Made by a program: the position numbers and the translations under genes. This document shows, one piece after another, positions 7,913-16,842 of a stretch of 64,000 nt of DNA. Under the pieces are notes generated by a model. The model was not told the DNA's origin and made no database searches. It worked only from the letters and a program-made list of their open reading frames with translations. How positions within the stretch are numbered: the first letter of the stretch is position 1; the number at the start of each line of letters is the position of its first letter. Origin of the DNA: Sorangium cellulosum So ce56 (GTDB lineage: Bacteria; Myxococcota_A; Polyangia; Polyangiales; Polyangiaceae). The stretch covers positions 2,666,001 to 2,730,000 of the forward strand of contig NC_010162.1 in assembly GCF_000067165.1 (NCBI RefSeq). The letters run 5' to 3'.

Positions 7913-9832
7913 GTGAGCGAACGACTCGACGTAGAGGTGCTGAGCCGCCGCGAGGAGCTCGAGGCGCTGCGGGAGCCGTGGAGCGCGCTGTGGCAGCGCT
8001 GCCCGGCGGCGACGGCGTTCCAGCGGCCGGAGTGGCTGATCCCGTGGTGCCGCGCGCTCGGGCCCGAGGAGGTGCTCGCCCTGGTCTTCCGGTCGGACGA
8101 GGGGCTCGTCGGCCTCGCGCCCCTCGCGGTTCACCGCATCGGCGACGAGCGCGTCGTCGCGCTGCTCGGCGCCGGGATCACCGATTACAACGATGTCCTG
8201 GCCGCGTCCGGGTACGAGCGCGCGGTCGCGGACGCGGCGCTCGCTTGCCTCGAAGAGCGCGCCGACGCGTGGGACGTCGCCGATCTCCACGACCTGCGCG
8301 CGTCGTCGCCGCTGCTCCTCGCCGAGGCGCCCCCCGGCTGGTCGGACGAGGTCGAGAAGCACGAGGCGTGTCCGGCGGTGACGATCCCCGAGGGCGCCGC
8401 GCCGGACGAGCTGTTTCCGCCGGGGATGCGCGCGCGCGTCGCCCGCGCGCGGAAGCGGCTCGCGCGGGCCGGGGACCTGCGCCTCGACGTGGCCGACGCG
8501 GCGAGCGTGGACGAGCTGCTCGACGCGCTGTTCGCGAACCACAAGGCGCGCTGGCGCTCGCGCGGCGAGGGGGGCGTGCTCGACGAGGCGCTCCGGCCGT
8601 TCCACCGCGAGGCCGCGCGCGCGCTGTGCGCGCGGGGCGCGCTGCGGCTCTTCGGCCTGCGGCTCGACGGGCGGATCATCGCGTCGCTCTACGGGTTCGC
8701 CGAGCGCGGCGGGCTCGCGTCGTACATCACCGGCTTCGATCCGGAGCTCGCGTGGTACAGCCCGGGGCTCGTGATGCTCGCCAGCGCGATCGAGCACGCG
8801 GCGCGCGAGGGCGCGCGGACCGTGGACTTCCTCCGCGGCCGCGAGCCGTACAAGTACGACTGGGGCGCCGTCGACCGCTGGACGTTCCGCCGGCGGCTGC
8901 GGCGCCGGGGCGCGCGCGGGGCCGGGCGAGAGGTCGGGGAGGGCGATGGCGCGGTGCAGGCCGTGATGTCCGGCGAGGCGTCGCCGGAGGTCGGCCTGGT
9001 GCGGCTGCTCGGCGCCGCGGGGGACCTCGCGGCCGCCGCGCGCGTGATCGACGCCGCGCACGCCGCGGGGCCGGCGGCGGGGGAGGGGGCGGCGCGACTC
9101 GAGGCGCTGCGCCGCTGTCTGGACGAGCGGCGCGCCGCGTGCGCGACCGTGGCGGCGATGCTGGACGCGCACCGGGACGCGGGCCTCGCCGGCGCGGACG
9201 CGCGGGGGGCCTGTCGCTCCGCCGCGCGGCTGTTCGACGAGCTCTGCGAGCGCTCGGAGGAGGCGAGCGTCGCCGCGTACTCGCTCGGCGATCCGGAGAT
9301 CCTCGAGCGCGCGACGCGGGAGGTGGTCGAGCTCCTCGATCGGTGGGGCGCGATCGGGGAGGACCGCGCGATCCTGCAGATAGGCTGCGGGATCGGCCGC
9401 TTCGAGGCGGCGCTCGCGCCGAGGGTGCGCGAGGCGTGGGGGCTCGACGTCTCGCCGCGCATGATCGAGGCCGCGCGGCGCCGCTGCGCGGGGCGCTCGA
9501 ACGTCGTGCTCGCGGTCTCGTCGGGCGTCGATCTGGGCGGCGCGCCGTCGGCCCGCTTCGATCTCGTGTACGCGGTCGACTCGTTCCCGTACGTCGTCGC
9601 CGCGGGCGCGGAGGTCGTGGATCGGCTCGTCACGGAGGCGCGCCGGACGCTGCGGCAGGGCGGGGAGCTCGTCGTCCTGGGCTACTCGTACCGCGGCGAC
9701 CCCGCGCGCGACGCGGCCGACGTCGCGCGGCTGGCGGCCCGCCACGGGTTCGACGTCCTCGCGAGCGGCGAGCGGGCGTTCTCGCTGTGGGACGCGCGGG
9801 CGTACCGGCTGCGGAGGATCGAGCACCGGTGA
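7913..9832 (+). CDS. Fusion of FemAB/BioF2-like acyltransferase and methyltransferase
   Basis: 639 residues from the GTG at 7913 (ggggggcag before it). Residues about 1-325 match the CelD/BcsL GNAT-type family (Acetyltransf_6). This shows as FQRPEWLIPW near the start, NDVLAASG in the middle, ALFANHKARW, and the end block YKYDWGAVDRWTFRRRL. A linker of about 120 Ala/Arg-rich residues follows. From about residue 455 there is a class I methyltransferase with ILQIGCGIGRFEAAL as motif I, LDVSPRM as motif II and YAVDSFPYV further on. Exopolysaccharide and lipid clusters often carry the acyltransferase alone; covalent linkage to a methyltransferase suggests successive modification of one acceptor. 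The substrate is unknown. Confidence 0.82.
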   Translation: MSERLDVEVLSRREELEALREPWSALWQRCPAATAFQRPEWLIPWCRALGPEEVLALVFRSDEGLVGLAPLAVHRIGDERVVALLGAGITDYNDVLAASGYERAVADAALACLEERADAWDVADLHDLRASSPLLLAEAPPGWSDEVEKHEACPAVTIPEGAAPDELFPPGMRARVARARKRLARAGDLRLDVADAASVDELLDALFANHKARWRSRGEGGVLDEALRPFHREAARALCARGALRLFGLRLDGRIIASLYGFAERGGLASYITGFDPELAWYSPGLVMLASAIEHAAREGARTVDFLRGREPYKYDWGAVDRWTFRRRLRRRGARGAGREVGEGDGAVQAVMSGEASPEVGLVRLLGAAGDLAAAARVIDAAHAAGPAAGEGAARLEALRRCLDERRAACATVAAMLDAHRDAGLAGADARGACRSAARLFDELCERSEEASVAAYSLGDPEILERATREVVELLDRWGAIGEDRAILQIGCGIGRFEAALAPRVREAWGLDVSPRMIEAARRRCAGRSNVVLAVSSGVDLGGAPSARFDLVYAVDSFPYVVAAGAEVVDRLVTEARRTLRQGGELVVLGYSYRGDPARDAADVARLAARHGFDVLASGERAFSLWDARAYRLRRIEHR

Positions 9833-9975
9833 GGCGCGCTCGAACCGCGACGTCACGCGGGAGATCGACAGAAGGCCGACCGCGGACGAGGCCTGTCGGA
9901 ATCCTGCCGGCCCGGCGGTCAGGCGAGGAAGAAGCGCTCGCGCGCGCACGTAGCAATCGACACAAGGTGCTTGCC

Positions 9976-10365
9976 ATGAAGACATCGATCCACGGTGCGT
10001 TTGCTCTCCTCCTGTGTTGCCTGACCCTGCCCGCCTGTGCCGCCGTCGAGCTCAACCCGGGCGCCGAGAAGGTCATCGTCACCAAGCAGCCGGCCCCGCA
10101 GGGGTGCCGGTTCCTGGGGACGGTGGTCGGGGAGCAGGGCGGCTCCGTGTCTGGAGCGTTCACCAGCAATGCGAACCTGCAGGAGGGCGCGGTCAACGAC
10201 ATGAAGAACAAGGCCCATGGCCTGGGCGGCAACTACGTGGTCCTGGAGAACACGAACGCAGGGACCACGATCTCCGGCGACCGAGACAGCATCTCTGGGC
10301 AGCAGACCGACGTCACCCACATGGGCAACGCGTACAGCTGCCCGCCGCAGCTCGTCGGCCTGTAA
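9976..10365 (+). CDS. Small lipoprotein, DUF4156-like
   Basis: 129 residues. The signal peptide has a lipobox ending LTLPAC (Cys21), so the mature protein is a membrane-anchored lipoprotein. The remainder (GCRFLGTVVGEQGG, NDMKNKAHGLGGNYVVLE, ISG, GNAYSC) matches the DUF4156/YjeI style of small envelope lipoproteins: a conserved Cys pair and a Lys-rich helix followed by a Gly/Asn strand. Function is unknown in the family. Stand-alone gene. Confidence 0.85.
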   Translation: MKTSIHGAFALLLCCLTLPACAAVELNPGAEKVIVTKQPAPQGCRFLGTVVGEQGGSVSGAFTSNANLQEGAVNDMKNKAHGLGGNYVVLENTNAGTTISGDRDSISGQQTDVTHMGNAYSCPPQLVGL

Positions 10366-10439
10366 GACGCCCCGATCTCGCGAGGTCGCCGCGGCGATGG
10401 TCCGCAGCGCGAGGCTCCCGAAGGCGCCGCCGGCGGGGG

Positions 10440-10489
10440 CCTCATGGCCTCTGGGCCTCATGGCCTCTGGGCCGCGCGGCCCAGAGGCC
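10440..10489. repeat. Direct repeat merging into a 28-bp perfect palindrome
   Basis: Within the 358-bp gap 10366-10723, cctcatggcctctggg occurs twice in a row (10440-10471). The second copy runs into a perfect palindrome, 10462-10489, with arms ggcctctgggcc and ggcccagaggcc around gcgc. There is no T-run, so it is not a clear intrinsic terminator, though it lies between two same-strand genes. The rest of the gap shows no coding signal. Confidence 0.75.
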
Positions 10490-10723
10490 GCCGCCGGGGA
10501 GGCGCGCTCGACCAGGTGAACCGATCCGAAGCGGTCCGACCGCAACGCGGCGGGCCGGGGCTCATCCAAGGTCGACGAAGGGCCGGTGGAGCGTCGCCTC
10601 GGCGGGGTGCCCGCCGGTCGACCGCGGCCTGCGCCAGCCGTCGGGGTGGCCCCACGGCCGGGCGCGGCCGCCGCAGCGCCTCGGTCCGCGCCGAGGGGGC
10701 CTGCCGCAGGGGGAGATGAAGAG

Positions 10724-11461
10724 ATGGAGATGTCGTTGTCCAGGCGTACGGCCGCAGAGTTTCTCGGAACGTTCTGGCTCGTGCTCGGCGGCTGCGGGAG
10801 CGCCGTGCTCTCCGCGGCGTATCCCAGGCTGGGGATCGGCTTCCTGGGCGTGGCGCTCGCGTTCGGGCTCTCCTTCCTGACGATGGCCTACGCGGTGGGC
10901 CACATCTCGGGCGCGCACTTCAACCCCGCCGTCACGCTCGGCCTGATCTCCGGCGGGCGCTTTCCCACGCGAGACCTCCTGCCGTACATCCTCGCCCAGA
11001 TCGCCGGCGCCATCGTCGCCGCCGGGATCCTCTATGCGATCGCCAGCGGCGCCGCTGGCTTCACCGTGCACGCAGGCTTCGCGTCGAACGGCTATGGCGG
11101 GCGCTCGCCCGGCGGATACTCGCTCTTCGCGAGCCTCCTGGCCGAGATCGTCCTCACGTTCGGCTTCGTGATGGTGGTCCTCGGCGCGACCGATCACGGC
11201 GCGCCGCGCGGGTTCGCGCCGATCGCCATCGGGCTCGCGCTCACGGTGGTTCACCTCATCGGGATCCCGGTCACGAACATGTCGGTGAACCCGGCGCGCT
11301 CCACCGGTCCTGCCCTGTTCGTCGGCGGAGGGGCGCTGTCTCAGCTCTGGCTCTTCTGGCTCGCCCCGCTCGCCGGCGGCGTTCTCGCGGGCGTGCTCTA
11401 TCCGGTGCTCGTGGGCCCGAGGCCGGGCCGGGCCGTCGTCACGTCGCCGCCGGTCATCTGA
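10724..11461 (+). CDS. aqpZ: Aquaporin Z-type water channel
   Basis: 245-residue, six-helix MIP-family channel. Both NPA boxes are present: HFNPAVT (Asn67) and SVNPARSTGPALF (Asn189). The Arg after the second NPA forms the selectivity filter. The glycerol-channel insertions of GlpF are absent and the sequence (AEFLGTFWLVLGGCGSAV, GHISGAHFNP) is AqpZ-like, so water is the likely solute. The ATG at 10724 has gggggag 8 nt upstream; an ATG two codons later is possible. The gene is in an isolated position. Confidence 0.93.
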   Translation: MEMSLSRRTAAEFLGTFWLVLGGCGSAVLSAAYPRLGIGFLGVALAFGLSFLTMAYAVGHISGAHFNPAVTLGLISGGRFPTRDLLPYILAQIAGAIVAAGILYAIASGAAGFTVHAGFASNGYGGRSPGGYSLFASLLAEIVLTFGFVMVVLGATDHGAPRGFAPIAIGLALTVVHLIGIPVTNMSVNPARSTGPALFVGGGALSQLWLFWLAPLAGGVLAGVLYPVLVGPRPGRAVVTSPPVI

Positions 11462-11573
11462 CGAGGCCGACGGCCGGGATCAGGCCGGCCCGGCGCCCGG
11501 CTCTCCGGCCCCGCGCGCCGTCGAGATTCCACGCACGGCATCGTGCCACCTATGCTAGGGCTCGCGCCCCGAG

Positions 11574-13535
11574 ATGAGGACCAAGACCGGGCCCGGGGCG
11601 CCCGAGGCTGAGGCCGACACGGACGCTGCCGCCGGCGCGGAGGACGAGAGCACCGCCGACGCAGACGGCGAGGCGAGCTCCGGCGCGGAGGGCGCAGACG
11701 GCGAGGCGAGCTCCGGCGCGGAGGGCGCGGACGGCGAGGAGAGCTCTCCGCGCACCGCGCGGCCCGAGGCGGCCGGGCCGGCGCGGCCCTCGCCGCGGCA
11801 GAGGCTGGCACCGCTCCTCCGCGAGCTGCCGGCCGCGCTCATCGCGCTCGTCGTCTCCATCTGCTTCGGGCTGAGCTACGGCGTCAATTACGGCGTCAGC
11901 AACCAGACGGCGTACATGCTGGGCGCGCTCCGGCTGCTCGATCCCAGCGTGCTCGCGAAGGACTGGTACGCGACCGGCTCGGCCAACTACCACCCGGCGT
12001 TCTCCTACGTGGGCTGGCTGCTGCTCGCCATCGACCGCGGCGGTGCGGCGGTGGGCTGGGGCCTCGTGGTCACCGCGGCGCTCGGCGCCATGTGCGTGTA
12101 CTGGCTCGCGGTCGAGCTGCTGAAGCAGCGGCGCCTCGCGCTGGCCACCTTCCTGCTGGTGATGGCGATCGCCTTCGTCACCCGCACCGACAGCGTCGCT
12201 GTCAGCTACATCTTCGATTTCACCCTGCAGCCCTCCACCCTGGGCAGCCTCTTCCTGCTCGCGGCGCTGCCGCCCCTCGTGGCCGGCCGCACCCTGCTCT
12301 CGGGCGTGTTCCTCGGCCTGAGCGGCCTGTTCCACGCCAATTACCTCGTCCTCGGGATCGGCACCTTTGGCCTCACCCAGCTCCTGCTCGGCTGGAGGGA
12401 CGGCTGGAAGGATCTGGCGCGGCGCATCGCCATGCAGGTCGGGCCGTCCATCGCGGTGTTCCTGCTCCTCTCCCCGCTCATCCTCCGCTCGGTGCGCTCG
12501 CCGGACGCGGCGTTCGCGCAGGAGATCCTCTTCAACATCCGCGCGCCGCACCATTACGTGCCCACGACCTTCAAGGGCGGCTTCTTCCCGGTGGCGGCGT
12601 GGCAGATGCTCGGCCTCGGCGCCGGCGGGTGGCTCTTGCGCGGCCGTGAGGGGCGCGGGCGCCGCCTCGGCGCGGCGGTGCTCGCGATGGCGATCCTCAT
12701 CTGGACCGGGACGCTGCTCACCACCTGGGTGCAGATCCCGCGCGTCGCGCAGCTCTTCGTGTGGCGCTTCGCGCCGTTCCTCGACCTCCTCATGCAGCTG
12801 CTCGCCTGCGCGGCCTCGGCGAGCATCGCGGTCCGCCCCTCCCTCTTCCGGCGCATCCCGGCCGCGGGCCTCACGCTGGTGCTGGGCGGCTTCGTCGCCC
12901 TCGCCATGCTCGACAAGGAGGGGGATCTGGCGCGGCCGCTCTTGCTGGTCCTCGCGCCCGGCGCCGCGGGCGCCCTCGTCGGCGCGGCGGCGTCGCTGCT
13001 CGAGCGCCGGCGCGTCCATCTCGCCCCGGCGCGCGAATTTCTGTTGCGCTTCGGCGCTTATGTGATCGTCGCCTACGCGGCGTTCGCCTGCCTCCGCTCC
13101 GGCGTGCCCAAGGTGAGGGGCTACCAGGAGCGGTCCAACGTGATCAAGGGCATGCGCGGGCCCGAGGCCGACATGTACGCCTGGATCCGCGCCAACACCT
13201 CGAAGGACGCGGTGTTCCTCACGCCGCCGCAGCTGGGGGGCTTCCGGCTCCTCGGCGAGCGCGCCATCGTGGTCGACTGGAAGAGCAGCGCCTACGTGCC
13301 CAGCGAGCTGGTGGAATGGTACCGGCGGCTGGAGGACGTCTCCGGGCGCAAGGGCTTCCGGCGCTCGGACGACCTGTCCGACGGCTACGCGGATCTCGAT
13401 GCCGCCCGGCTCGGCCCGCTGCAGAAGAAATACAAGCTCGATTACGTGGTGGTGGCGCGCGGCCGGCAGAGGGACCTGCCGGGCAAGGTCGTCTATCAGA
13501 ATTCGCGCTTCGTGATCCTCGACCTGGCCGGCTGA
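11574..13535 (+). CDS. Large polytopic membrane protein with acidic repeat N-terminus
   Basis: 653 residues. The N-terminal 80 are acidic and low-complexity, with DGEASSGAEGA repeated (33-bp DNA unit, about 2.3 copies, near 11664-11740). Then come roughly 10-12 membrane helices (LPAALIALVVSICFGLSYG onward) and a soluble C-terminal domain from about 530. That domain contains MYAWIRANT, VFLTPPQLGGFRLLGER, IVVDWKSS and a final DYVVVARG. The architecture resembles GT-C/oligosaccharyl-type membrane proteins and the family I know as DUF6798; that assignment is from memory and moderate. No substrate is evident. The ATG at 11574 is the only good start before the acidic segment. Confidence 0.75.
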   Translation: MRTKTGPGAPEAEADTDAAAGAEDESTADADGEASSGAEGADGEASSGAEGADGEESSPRTARPEAAGPARPSPRQRLAPLLRELPAALIALVVSICFGLSYGVNYGVSNQTAYMLGALRLLDPSVLAKDWYATGSANYHPAFSYVGWLLLAIDRGGAAVGWGLVVTAALGAMCVYWLAVELLKQRRLALATFLLVMAIAFVTRTDSVAVSYIFDFTLQPSTLGSLFLLAALPPLVAGRTLLSGVFLGLSGLFHANYLVLGIGTFGLTQLLLGWRDGWKDLARRIAMQVGPSIAVFLLLSPLILRSVRSPDAAFAQEILFNIRAPHHYVPTTFKGGFFPVAAWQMLGLGAGGWLLRGREGRGRRLGAAVLAMAILIWTGTLLTTWVQIPRVAQLFVWRFAPFLDLLMQLLACAASASIAVRPSLFRRIPAAGLTLVLGGFVALAMLDKEGDLARPLLLVLAPGAAGALVGAAASLLERRRVHLAPAREFLLRFGAYVIVAYAAFACLRSGVPKVRGYQERSNVIKGMRGPEADMYAWIRANTSKDAVFLTPPQLGGFRLLGERAIVVDWKSSAYVPSELVEWYRRLEDVSGRKGFRRSDDLSDGYADLDAARLGPLQKKYKLDYVVVARGRQRDLPGKVVYQNSRFVILDLAG

Positions 13536-13595
13536 GACGTGATCGGGGCTCGAGGCTCGCCGCGGGTCGCGTGGCCGTCCGGGCGAGCTGCCGAG

Positions 13596-14393
13596 CTAGC
13601 CGCCGAACCGGTCCCACGCGAGCTTGGCCGTGAGCGTGAGGCCGAGCGCGACAACGAACCACCGCACCTTCCTGGGCTCGATGCGGCGGGCGACCACGGC
13701 GCCGGCGAGCGAGCCGACCACCGCTGCCGCCATCATGATCGGCGTGGCGACCGCGTCGACCGCGCCCGCGAACAGGAACGCGAGCGCCGCCACGCCGTTG
13801 ATCAGGCTCGCGAGCACCGTCTTGATCCCGTTCAGCCGGTGGATGTCCACGTCGCCCGCGAACGAGGAGAGCAGCGCGAGCATCATGATGCCGATGCCGG
13901 CGCCGAAATAGCCGCCGTAGACGCTCACGAGGAACTGGAGCAGGAACACGAGCCACGGCCGGGAGGGCAGCGCGAAGCGCTCCGCGCCCGGATCCGCCGC
14001 GGGTGATGGCGCCGCGGAGGGCTTCGCCCGGCGCAGGTTCTGCCAGAGCAGGAGCAGCGTCGCGACGAGCACGAGCCCCGGCACCGCGGCGTCGAACACG
14101 CGCTGCGGCGTCACGAGCAGGAGCGCCGAGCCCACGACGCCGCCGAGCAGCGAGGGCAGGAACAGGACGCCGAGGACCCGGTAGTCCCGGGAGAGCTCCC
14201 GGCGATACGCCCACGCCGACGCGAGCGACGCCGGCGTGAGCGCCACCGCGTTCGTCGCGTTCGCCGCGAGCGGGGGCAGCCCCGCCGCGATCGCCGCGGG
14301 GAACGACACCAGCGTGCCGCCCCCGGCCACCGCGTTGATGGCGCCGGCCACGGCGGCGCCGCCGGCGAGGAGTGCCGCTCTGGTCAGATCCAC
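13596..14393 (-). CDS. TauE/SafE-family sulfite/organic-anion exporter
   Basis: 265-residue permease with about eight membrane helices in two repeated halves. The first half contains GAINAVAGGGTLVSFPA and the second GGYFGAGIGIMMLALLSSF, which are the family's hallmark Gly-rich segments. A central hydrophilic loop lies at about 125-145. The substrate (sulfite, sulfoacetate or other anion) cannot be told from sequence. The GTG at 14391-14393 starts the protein directly at the first helix. The frame remains open far upstream, but that part is antisense to the next gene. Convergent with the preceding gene, with 60 bp between. Confidence 0.88.
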   Translation of the reverse strand: MDLTRAALLAGGAAVAGAINAVAGGGTLVSFPAAIAAGLPPLAANATNAVALTPASLASAWAYRRELSRDYRVLGVLFLPSLLGGVVGSALLLVTPQRVFDAAVPGLVLVATLLLLWQNLRRAKPSAAPSPAADPGAERFALPSRPWLVFLLQFLVSVYGGYFGAGIGIMMLALLSSFAGDVDIHRLNGIKTVLASLINGVAALAFLFAGAVDAVATPIMMAAAVVGSLAGAVVARRIEPRKVRWFVVALGLTLTAKLAWDRFGG

Positions 14394-14516
14394 GGCGCGA
14401 GATCGCCCGAGCCCCGCCGGCCTGTCAACCGCCGCGCTTGAGGGGGCGGGCGCGGCGCCCCTAGGATGGAATGGCGGCCGACCCTGCGGTCGCTCCTCCT
14501 CGGAGAGCCGAGCGAC

Positions 14517-16580
14517 ATGCCGCGATCCTTCCCGCACCTCCCCGCCGCGCTGCTCTCCGCCATGGCGTGCGGCGCGCTCGCGAAAGCGGCCGCCGGCGAG
14601 GGGCAGCCCGAGCGCGCGCGCGTCTGGGTGGCCGACGACGGCACGCGCGTCCGCCGGGAGGACGTCGGCCTGCCGCTCTCGCGCGGCGAAGGAAACGCGC
14701 TCTTCCGGCCCGGCGAGCCGATCCGGCTCGGCGCGCTCCGCGCGGAGGTCGTCGCCTTCCAGGTCGTCGTCGAGGCCGGCGCCGAGCCCGTGCGCGGCGT
14801 CACGGTCGAGCTCTCCGCGCTCGACCCCGCGGCCGGCCCGGGCGCGCCGGCCAAGGCGCCGCCGGCGCCGCAGCAGCCCGCGCAGGGGCAGGGAGCGGCG
14901 CCCGCGGGGACGATCTCGATCCGCCGCTTCGTCGAGCACTACGTCGAGATCACGCGGCGCTCGCGCAACGAGCAGCGCCCCCGGGAGTCGCTCGGGTGGA
15001 GCCCTGCGGCGCGGCCGCCCGACGACGCGCACCTCGGGTTCGTCCCCGACGCGCTCATCCCGGTCGAGCTCGCGCCCCCCTGGGCGCCGTACCCGCTCGA
15101 GGTCGGCGCCCGCGAGACCCGGGCGGTCTGGATCGATCTCCACGTCCCGGAGGGCGCCCTCCCCGGCGCTTACGAGGGGAGGGTGGTGGTCGGATCCGTG
15201 TCGCACGGCGAGCTCGCGTCGCTCGAGCTGAAGCTCGACGTCGCCCCGCCGGCGCTGCCGTACGGCGCGGTCGACTTCATCGCGTTCTACGACGCCGACG
15301 AGGTCGCCGCGCGGGTCGGCGACGGGCCCGCCGTCGAGCAGCAGCTCTGGCAGCTGCTCCACGAGCACCACGTCGACGGCTTCGCGTCGGTCCGGAGCCC
15401 CGCCGAGGTCGAGCGGCTGCGCGCGGCGATCGACGGCTCGCTCTTCACGGAGGCGCGCGGCTACCGGGGGCCGGGCGCGGGCGTGCCGCCCGGGGCGGTG
15501 GCGCTCGGCGCCTATGGCAGCTTCGGCGATCCCGGGGAAGCGACCCTCCGCCGCGTCGAGGCGGTCGCGGATCTCCTCCCGCCGGCGGTGGACGACGTGA
15601 TGCTCTATGCGATCGACGAGCAGTGCGAGAGCCCCCGCGGGCCCGGCTGGCGCCGGCTGATCCGCGGCTCGCGCCTGTCGTCGCGCGTCCTCGTGGGGCA
15701 CTCGTGCGGCGAGGTCCCTCCGGTGGAGCAGGACGTCGACCTCGTGCTCACGCCGGCGAACCGCTTCGACTCCACGTGGGCGCGGGCCGCGCGCGAGGCG
15801 GGCCAGCGGCTCTGGGTGTACAACGGCGCGCTGCCGCGGACCGGCACGTTCATGATCGACGCGCCGCTCACCGGGCTCATGGCCGACGGCTGGATCGCGG
15901 CCTCCCACGAGGTGGACCGCTGGTTCCTGTGGGAGACGGCGTTCTGGCACGACGGCAACCGCGGCGGCAAAGGGCCCATCGACCCGTTCACGGTCGCCGA
16001 GAACTTCCACAACCGCGACGGCGACGCGTGCCTCGGCGACGGCATGCTGCTCTATCCCGGGACGCAGCGGGGCGCGTTCTCCTCCCGATCCGTCGGCTTT
16101 CCCGGCGTGCTCCCCTCGATGCGCCTGAAGAGCCTTCGCCGCGGGATCCAGGACGCCGGCTACATCGCCCTCGCGAGGTCGGCGTCGCCCGGCGCGGTGG
16201 ACGCGATCGTCAAGGAGGTGATCCCGGCCGCGCTCGACGAGGCGCTCGACAGCGCGCCCGCCGCGTGGAGCAGCGACGGCGCCCCGTTCTTCAGGGCGCG
16301 CTCCGCGCTGCGCGCCCTCATCCCGGCGGACGCCTCGCTCGACGCCGCCGGCGTCCGCCGCGCGCTCGCCGAGGCGGCGGTGGCCCGCCGCGCGCTCGTC
16401 CCGCTCCCCCGCGCGGGCGGCGAGGCGGACAGCGCGGGACGGGCCAGCCCGTGGCCGTTCGGCCGATGGAGCACGACGGCGCGGCTCATCGCCGTCGCCG
16501 GGCTGGGCGCCGCCGTGCTCGCGCTGGTCATCGGGCTCTACCGCCGGGGGAAGCCGGGGCGGGGGGCCGAGGGGCGCTGA
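14517..16580 (+). CDS. DUF4091 surface protein with C-terminal membrane anchor
   Basis: 687 residues from the ATG at 14517 (cggagag upstream). An ATG 17 codons earlier is in frame, but the later start puts a signal peptide (FPHLPAALLSAMACGALA) at the N-terminus. A beta-sandwich-like region with FQVVVEAGAEPVRGVTVELSAL follows, then a barrel-like region. It ends with the DUF4091 signature area (SMRLKSLRRGIQDAGYIALA), a family thought to be glycoside-hydrolase related. A membrane helix (LIAVAGLGAAVLALVIGLY) followed by basic residues ends the protein. It is presumably exported and anchored, acting on polysaccharide; the activity is unproven. Divergent from the transporter gene. Confidence 0.82.
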   Translation: MPRSFPHLPAALLSAMACGALAKAAAGEGQPERARVWVADDGTRVRREDVGLPLSRGEGNALFRPGEPIRLGALRAEVVAFQVVVEAGAEPVRGVTVELSALDPAAGPGAPAKAPPAPQQPAQGQGAAPAGTISIRRFVEHYVEITRRSRNEQRPRESLGWSPAARPPDDAHLGFVPDALIPVELAPPWAPYPLEVGARETRAVWIDLHVPEGALPGAYEGRVVVGSVSHGELASLELKLDVAPPALPYGAVDFIAFYDADEVAARVGDGPAVEQQLWQLLHEHHVDGFASVRSPAEVERLRAAIDGSLFTEARGYRGPGAGVPPGAVALGAYGSFGDPGEATLRRVEAVADLLPPAVDDVMLYAIDEQCESPRGPGWRRLIRGSRLSSRVLVGHSCGEVPPVEQDVDLVLTPANRFDSTWARAAREAGQRLWVYNGALPRTGTFMIDAPLTGLMADGWIAASHEVDRWFLWETAFWHDGNRGGKGPIDPFTVAENFHNRDGDACLGDGMLLYPGTQRGAFSSRSVGFPGVLPSMRLKSLRRGIQDAGYIALARSASPGAVDAIVKEVIPAALDEALDSAPAAWSSDGAPFFRARSALRALIPADASLDAAGVRRALAEAAVARRALVPLPRAGGEADSAGRASPWPFGRWSTTARLIAVAGLGAAVLALVIGLYRRGKPGRGAEGR

Positions 16581-16638
16581 CCGGCGTACGCCTCACTCGC
16601 CTGCCTGGAATGGCGATCACGTTGATCAGGCGAGAAAT

Positions 16639-16706
16639 AAACCGCCAAGACACCAAGGACGCCAAGATAAGATTCTCTTCTTGGCGCTCTTGGCGCCTTG
16701 GCGGTT
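16639..16706. repeat. 68-bp imperfect palindrome built of gccaag words
   Basis: The left arm reads aaccgccaagacaccaagg followed by acgccaag; the right arm is its near reverse complement, cttggcgctcttggcgccttggcggtt. The centre is ataagattctcttc. This compositionally distinct dispersed-repeat type is recognisable from other bacterial genomes and would fold into a long hairpin. It lies between convergent genes (ends at 16580 and 16843), so it could act as a bidirectional transcript end. No T-run follows. Confidence 0.75.
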
Positions 16707-16842
16707 CGAAATTCCGCGCTTTTCAGGCAAATTCAGCCCGTTTGTCGCTCCAGCGGCTGAGCCAGTATCCCACGAACCTGCACCCCGCCATGAAGAGGGT
16801 TCTATCGCCGGCGGACGGAGCGGCGTTGTGGGCTCGTCGGGC

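Noticed and set aside
6356..9985. 1209-codon open frame on the minus strand
   Set aside because: Antisense to the aldo/keto reductase and the acyltransferase-methyltransferase genes. Composition is Arg/Ala/Pro rich with no motifs; a by-product of third-position GC bias.
10462..10489. Intrinsic terminator
   Set aside because: Stable hairpin but no following T-run; reported as a palindrome only.
14394..16010. Upstream extension of the TauE/SafE gene to 804 codons
   Set aside because: The added part is antisense to the DUF4091 gene and has no domain; the transporter starts correctly at its first membrane helix.
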